DNA from: Rubellimicrobium arenae
Lineage (GTDB): Bacteria; Pseudomonadota; Alphaproteobacteria; Rhodobacterales; Rhodobacteraceae
Reading direction: 5' to 3'
Length of the DNA: 64,000 bases
Assembly (NCBI RefSeq): GCF_017916275.1
Contig: NZ_JAFMST010000006.1
Location: 124,001 to 188,000, forward strand
Positions 63,175-64,000 of the stretch are shown here, in pieces. The notes beneath the pieces were generated by a model. That model did no database searches. It had not been told where the DNA came from and was given only the letters and a program-made list of their open reading frames with translations. The translations under genes were made by a program, and so were the position numbers. Each line of letters opens with the position of its first letter. Position 1 is the first letter of the stretch.

Positions 63175-63696
63175 ATGCGTGAATCTGCCAATGAATACAA
63201 CATCCGCTTCGTCGCGGGCCTGCTTGACGAGACCGCCCTGCGGGCGCTCCTTGAACAGGAGTTCGACGTCAACCGCTGCTCGATCGAGCGCGCGCCCTGG
63301 TCGGCCGTCGAGACGCCCCGCAAGGCCATGACGGTCCGCAAGGCCGTGACGCGCCGGCCCGGCCGCGAGAAGGCCAAGACGGCCCAGCCCGAGCGCCGGA
63401 ACGCTATCCAGGTGGCCCTCGACCCCGCCGAAGTGGCGAAGAGCTTCCCGATCCTCCGCGGGAAGATCGTGCAGGAGCTCGCGCGGGTGGGCGAGGCCTC
63501 GACGGAGGAGATCAGCTCCGTGCTCAAGGCGCGCGGTGTCCGGAGCGCGGACCACACGCGGGTCCACATCCAGCGTCTCCGCGAGAAGGGCTTCCTGGTG
63601 ACCGTCCGGGGGAAGCCGGGCAACCGCCACCACCTGACGGAACTGGGCGAGAGGCTCCACCAGGAGCTCCGCCGCCTGAACGACGAGGCGCGCTGA
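63175..63696 (+). CDS. Putative winged-helix DNA-binding protein
   Basis: A 173-aa protein. The first 70 residues (MRESANEYNIRFVAGLLDET ALRALLEQEFDVNRCSIERA) are unknown. From about residue 95 the pattern ILRGKIVQELARVGEASTEE, ISSVLKARGVRSADHTRVHI and QRLREKGFLVTVRGKPGNRH looks like a winged-helix domain with recognition helix and wing. It is probably a transcriptional regulator. The ATG at 63175 is chosen because it begins the protein-like region; a longer reading upstream is GC-skewed and unlikely. Target unknown. Confidence 0.65.
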   Translation: MRESANEYNIRFVAGLLDETALRALLEQEFDVNRCSIERAPWSAVETPRKAMTVRKAVTRRPGREKAKTAQPERRNAIQVALDPAEVAKSFPILRGKIVQELARVGEASTEEISSVLKARGVRSADHTRVHIQRLREKGFLVTVRGKPGNRHHLTELGERLHQELRRLNDEAR

Positions 63697-63771
63697 AGCA
63701 CGGCACCCGGCTCCCCCAGACCTGAGACAGGGTCGGGGGAGCCCAGCCACCGGCCCGGAGAGAGATAGACG

Positions 63772-64000
63772 ATGATCGACGAACCCTCTGACCGCGAACT
63801 CGGTGACGTCGAGCCCATGCGTGAGGCGGTGGCCCGGAAGCGCAGTGAGGTGGCGCTCGGGGCAGGCAACCTGCACCTCGCGCCCGCGGAGCGAAAGCGG
63901 GTGGTCCGCAAGAAGGCAGCGCCCTCGGTCCGCAACTCCGAGTGCCGCTTCGAAGGTCCTGCCTCGCGCTTGCAGATCCGGGGGCAGGGACGCCGCCCCT
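63772..64000 (+). CDS. Unknown protein, 5' part only (runs off the window)
   Basis: The first 76 codons of a gene that continues beyond the window. It starts MIDEPSDRELGDVEPMREAV and is rich in Arg, Lys and Glu (APAERKRVVRKKAAPSVRNS). GGAGAGAG lies 10-17 bases upstream. It starts 76 bp after the winged-helix gene and may be in the same operon. I do not recognise the family. Confidence 0.45.
   Translation, partial: MIDEPSDRELGDVEPMREAVARKRSEVALGAGNLHLAPAERKRVVRKKAAPSVRNSECRFEGPASRLQIRGQGRRP

Overview
The window is high-GC DNA whose first half is a typical Rhodobacterales (alphaproteobacterial, Paracoccaceae/Roseobacteraceae-like) chromosome. Pointers are the RegB-SenC-RegA redox regulatory cluster, coaE-dnaQ-secB-fxsA-Tim44-mltA-smr, hslVU, the alphaproteobacterial AddAB pair, tsaE-amgK-murU-like genes, ahcY, and hemD followed by mitofilin- and HemY-type genes. 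No species can be named from sequence alone.

Core region (1-32,120). Housekeeping genes are tightly packed with many ATGA/TGATG overlaps. They cover replication and repair (dnaQ, addAB), protein export and quality control (secB, hslVU, trxA), wall metabolism (mltA, a MurU/AmgK-like pair), tRNA modification (tsaE, tsaD), the methyl cycle (ahcY), lipid precursors (gpsA), tetrapyrroles (hemD) and redox control (regB/senC/regA). A perfect 14-bp parS-type palindrome lies between regA and a LysR gene. The block ends at tRNA-Thr(CGT).

Defence island (about 32,120-45,900). A P4-type integrase sits next to the tRNA, followed by an AlpA-like regulator. Next is a type II CBASS: cyclase, Cap2 (E2-E1 fusion) and Cap3 (JAMM protease) read leftward, and two different effectors, an HNH-SAVED nuclease (Cap5) and a patatin phospholipase (CapV), read rightward from the same 80-bp divergent promoter region. 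A second cassette follows that I do not recognise as any named system: a HicA-like small protein, a 322-aa protein of unknown function, and a GIY-YIG/DEDDh-exonuclease fusion. A serine resolvase preceded by a large inverted repeat, an HNH protein, a periplasmic HdeA-like protein and a GNAT follow.

Protein-quality-control island (about 45,900-53,900). An HtrA/DegP-like protein that has lost all three catalytic residues, an AI-2E-type membrane protein, two Hsp20 proteins, an NDUFS4-like protein, an RNA polymerase omega-like protein, an SPW membrane protein and an FtsH protease share one strand. A C-terminal scrap of a ClpB/ClpK-type disaggregase lies just beyond on the other strand. This resembles the transmissible heat-resistance loci (tLST/LHR, TLPQC). 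The first hsp20 has a good sigma-32-type promoter and a ROSE-like leader.

Degraded and signalling region (53,900-64,000). A 132-bp element with 26-bp perfect terminal inverted repeats abuts the Clp fragment. An IS1182-type transposase remnant follows, then a complete IS5-family element (854 bp, 21-bp inverted repeats, TAA duplication) that splits a GAF histidine kinase. After it come a hybrid histidine kinase overlapping a ribbon-helix-helix gene, an HU protein, a stand-alone receiver protein, a WGR protein, an AT-rich non-coding patch and two poorly characterised genes. The last one runs off the end.
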